A DNA stretch of 64,000 nucleotides, from NCBI RefSeq assembly GCF_017968885.1, contig NZ_CP072913.1, positions 6,488,501 to 6,552,500 of the forward strand. Reading direction: 5' to 3'. Shown here piece by piece: positions 62,312 through 64,000 of the stretch. Below the pieces are notes generated by a model. That model made no database searches, was not told the origin of the DNA, and was given only the letters and a program-made list of their open reading frames with translations. The stretch comes from Pseudomonas sp. Tri1 (GTDB lineage: Bacteria > Pseudomonadota > Gammaproteobacteria > Pseudomonadales > Pseudomonadaceae). Numbering within the stretch: the first letter of the stretch is position 1; each line of letters begins with the position of its first letter. Both the position numbers and the translations under genes were made by a program.

Positions 62312-64000
62312 ACCCGCGCCTGCTGGAGCTGTACAACCAGGAACTGCACCACGTGCGCGAAAGCGCGGCGGAGTTCGCCAAGGAATACCCCAAGATCGCC
62401 AGCCGGCTGTCATTGTCCGGCATGGACTGCGCCGACCCGTACGTCGAGCGCTTGCTGGAAGGCTTCGCCTACCTGACGGCGCGGGTGCAACTCAAGCTCG
62501 ACGCCGAATACCCGACGTTCACCCACAACCTGCTGGAAATCGCCTACCCCCATTACCTGGCGCCCACGCCGTCGATGACCGTGGTGCAACTGCAGGCCGA
62601 CCCGGACGAAGGCTCGCTGAGCAGCGGCTTCCCGCTGCCCCGGGACACGGTCCTGCGCGCCGCCCTGGGGCGTGAAACCCAGACCTGCTGCGAGTACCGC
62701 ACCGCCCACGCGGTGACGTTGTGGCCGTTGCAGGTCAGCCAGGCCGAGTACTTCGGCAACCCATCCGCCGTGCTCGGGCGCCTGGCCGCCAGCGAACCGA
62801 AAGCCAAGGCTGGGCTGCGCATCACACTGCGCACCGGCGCCGAGCTGCCGTTCAACAGCCTGTCCCTGGACAACCTGCCGCTGTACCTCAGCGGGGCCGA
62901 CGAGCAGCCCTTTCGCCTCTACGAGCAACTGCTGGGCAACGCCTGCGCGGTATTTGCCCGCAAGCCCGGTGGCAATTGGGTCGAACGCCTGCCGCAAGAC
63001 GCGCTGCGCTCACGTGGCTTCGATGATGCCGACGCCGCGCTGCCCGTAGTGCCGCGCGCCTTCCAAGGCTATCGCCTGTTGCAGGAATACTTCGCCCTGC
63101 CCCACCGCTTCCTGTTTGTCGACTTCACCCAACTGAGCCGCGCGGTCAAGCGTTGCGACGGCCAGGAGCTGGAGTTGATCGTGCTGTTCGACCGCCACGA
63201 CCCAAGCCTGGAAGGCAGCGTCGGTGCTTCGCAGTTCCTGCCGTTCTGCACCCCGGCCATTAACCTGTTCCCCAAGCGCCTGGATCGCATCCACCTGTCG
63301 GAACGGGTCAACGAACACCACGTGATCGCCGACCGCACCCGGCCGATGGATTTCGAAGTGCATTCGCTGACCGGCCTCACCGGCCACGGCACCGGGCCGG
63401 AACAACCGTTCCTGCCGTTCTATGCCGTACGCGATCCGTCCCGCTACGGGCGCGACCAGGCCTACTACACGGTGCGCCGTGAGCCGCGCGTGTTGTCCAG
63501 CGACCAGCGTCGCAACGGTCCGCGCTCGACCTACATCGGCAGCGAAACTTTCGTCAGCCTGGTGGACAGCCAGCAAGCGCCCTATCGCCACGACCTGCGC
63601 CAACTGGGCGTGACGGCCTTGTGCACCAACCGCGACCTGCCGCTGTTCATGAGCGTAGGCAGCGGCAAGACCGACTTCACCCTGGCCGACAGTGCGCCAG
63701 TCGGCGCGGTGCGCTGCGTCGCCGGCCCGAGCCGCCCTCGCGCCAGCCATGCCCACGACGCCAAGGCCTGGCGGCTGATCAGCCAGCTGTCGCTGAACTA
63801 TTTGTCCCTCAGCGAGCAAGGCCAAGGCGCCGCCGCCCTGCGTGAACTGCTGCGCCTGTACGGCGACAGCAACGACGCAGCGTTGCAATTGCAGATCGAA
63901 GGCCTGCGGGACGTCAGCAGCAAAGCCTGCACCCGACGCTTGCCGATGCCCGGCCCGATTGTGTTCGGGCGTGGCCTGGAGATCACCCTGGAATTCGATG
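62308..64000 (+). CDS. tssF: T6SS baseplate subunit TssF, cut by window edge
   Basis: The first 564 residues of TssF (VasA), a baseplate wedge protein. It begins [20 protein letters not shown], followed by [20 protein letters not shown] and [18 protein letters not shown], all diagnostic. [20 protein letters not shown] and the [14 protein letters not shown] segment follow. About 50 C-terminal residues are missing beyond the window, where tssG, clpV and vgrG would be expected. Confidence 0.95.
   Translation, partial: MNPRLLELYNQELHHVRESAAEFAKEYPKIASRLSLSGMDCADPYVERLLEGFAYLTARVQLKLDAEYPTFTHNLLEIAYPHYLAPTPSMTVVQLQADPDEGSLSSGFPLPRDTVLRAALGRETQTCCEYRTAHAVTLWPLQVSQAEYFGNPSAVLGRLAASEPKAKAGLRITLRTGAELPFNSLSLDNLPLYLSGADEQPFRLYEQLLGNACAVFARKPGGNWVERLPQDALRSRGFDDADAALPVVPRAFQGYRLLQEYFALPHRFLFVDFTQLSRAVKRCDGQELELIVLFDRHDPSLEGSVGASQFLPFCTPAINLFPKRLDRIHLSERVNEHHVIADRTRPMDFEVHSLTGLTGHGTGPEQPFLPFYAVRDPSRYGRDQAYYTVRREPRVLSSDQRRNGPRSTYIGSETFVSLVDSQQAPYRHDLRQLGVTALCTNRDLPLFMSVGSGKTDFTLADSAPVGAVRCVAGPSRPRASHAHDAKAWRLISQLSLNYLSLSEQGQGAAALRELLRLYGDSNDAALQLQIEGLRDVSSKACTRRLPMPGPIVFGRGLEITLEFD

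Overview
The window is a GC-rich chromosomal segment of a Pseudomonas, most likely of the P. fluorescens group. This is inferred from gene order (dadA-lrp, rpmG-rpmB, radC-coaBC-dut-algC-argB, pyrE/crc, rph/yicC-gmk-rpoZ-spoT-ridA, exbB-exbD-tonB, oxyR-recG, as around PA5304-PA5345 of P. aeruginosa). Many REP-type palindromes with the core GTGGGAGCGAGCTTGCTCGC, typical of fluorescent pseudomonads, support it. No tRNA, rRNA, CRISPR array, prophage or insertion sequence was seen.

Region 1 (1-10.4 kb) is amino-acid and polyamine catabolism: truncated D-amino-acid dehydrogenase dadA with its divergent Lrp-type regulator, a PuuB-like oxidoreductase, a MocR-type regulator divergent from a DUF1127 gene, a phospholipase D/cardiolipin-synthase-like lipoprotein, an MFS exporter, a PuuC/KauB aldehyde dehydrogenase, a cupin and an I78-type protease inhibitor. 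Region 2 (10.4-27.3 kb) is core housekeeping: ribosomal proteins L33 and L28, a peptide-binding protein, RadC, CoaBC, Dut, AlgC, ArgB, PyrE, Crc, GltS, RNase PH, YicC, Gmk, RpoZ, SpoT and RidA. Region 3 (27.3-37.7 kb) holds a lipoprotein, a DMT transporter, a YeeZ-like reductase, the ExbB-ExbD-TonB energy transducer, OxyR, RecG and a YbaK/HDOD signalling protein.

Region 4 (37.7-39.2 kb) is repeat-rich. It contains several palindrome families and a small DUF6124 gene preceded by an elaborate predicted RNA structure. A nine-base hairpin loop in that leader is perfectly complementary to the gene's Shine-Dalgarno region. This is the least explained signal in the window and the best candidate for an undescribed regulatory element.

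Region 5 (39.2-64 kb) is a type VI secretion locus with the architecture of P. aeruginosa H1-T6SS. The leftward operon encodes Fha, TssJ, TssK, TssL (with OmpA domain), TssM, TagF, PppA, PpkA, TagT, TagS, TagR and TagQ: the membrane complex plus the threonine-phosphorylation switch. The rightward operon encodes TssA, TssB, TssC, Hcp, a Tae4-type peptidoglycan amidase effector, a lipoprotein that is its probable immunity protein, TssE and the start of TssF. The effector-immunity pair sits where H1-type loci carry tagJ, and the immunity candidate does not look like classical Tai4. The window ends inside tssF, so tssG, clpV and vgrG would lie beyond.
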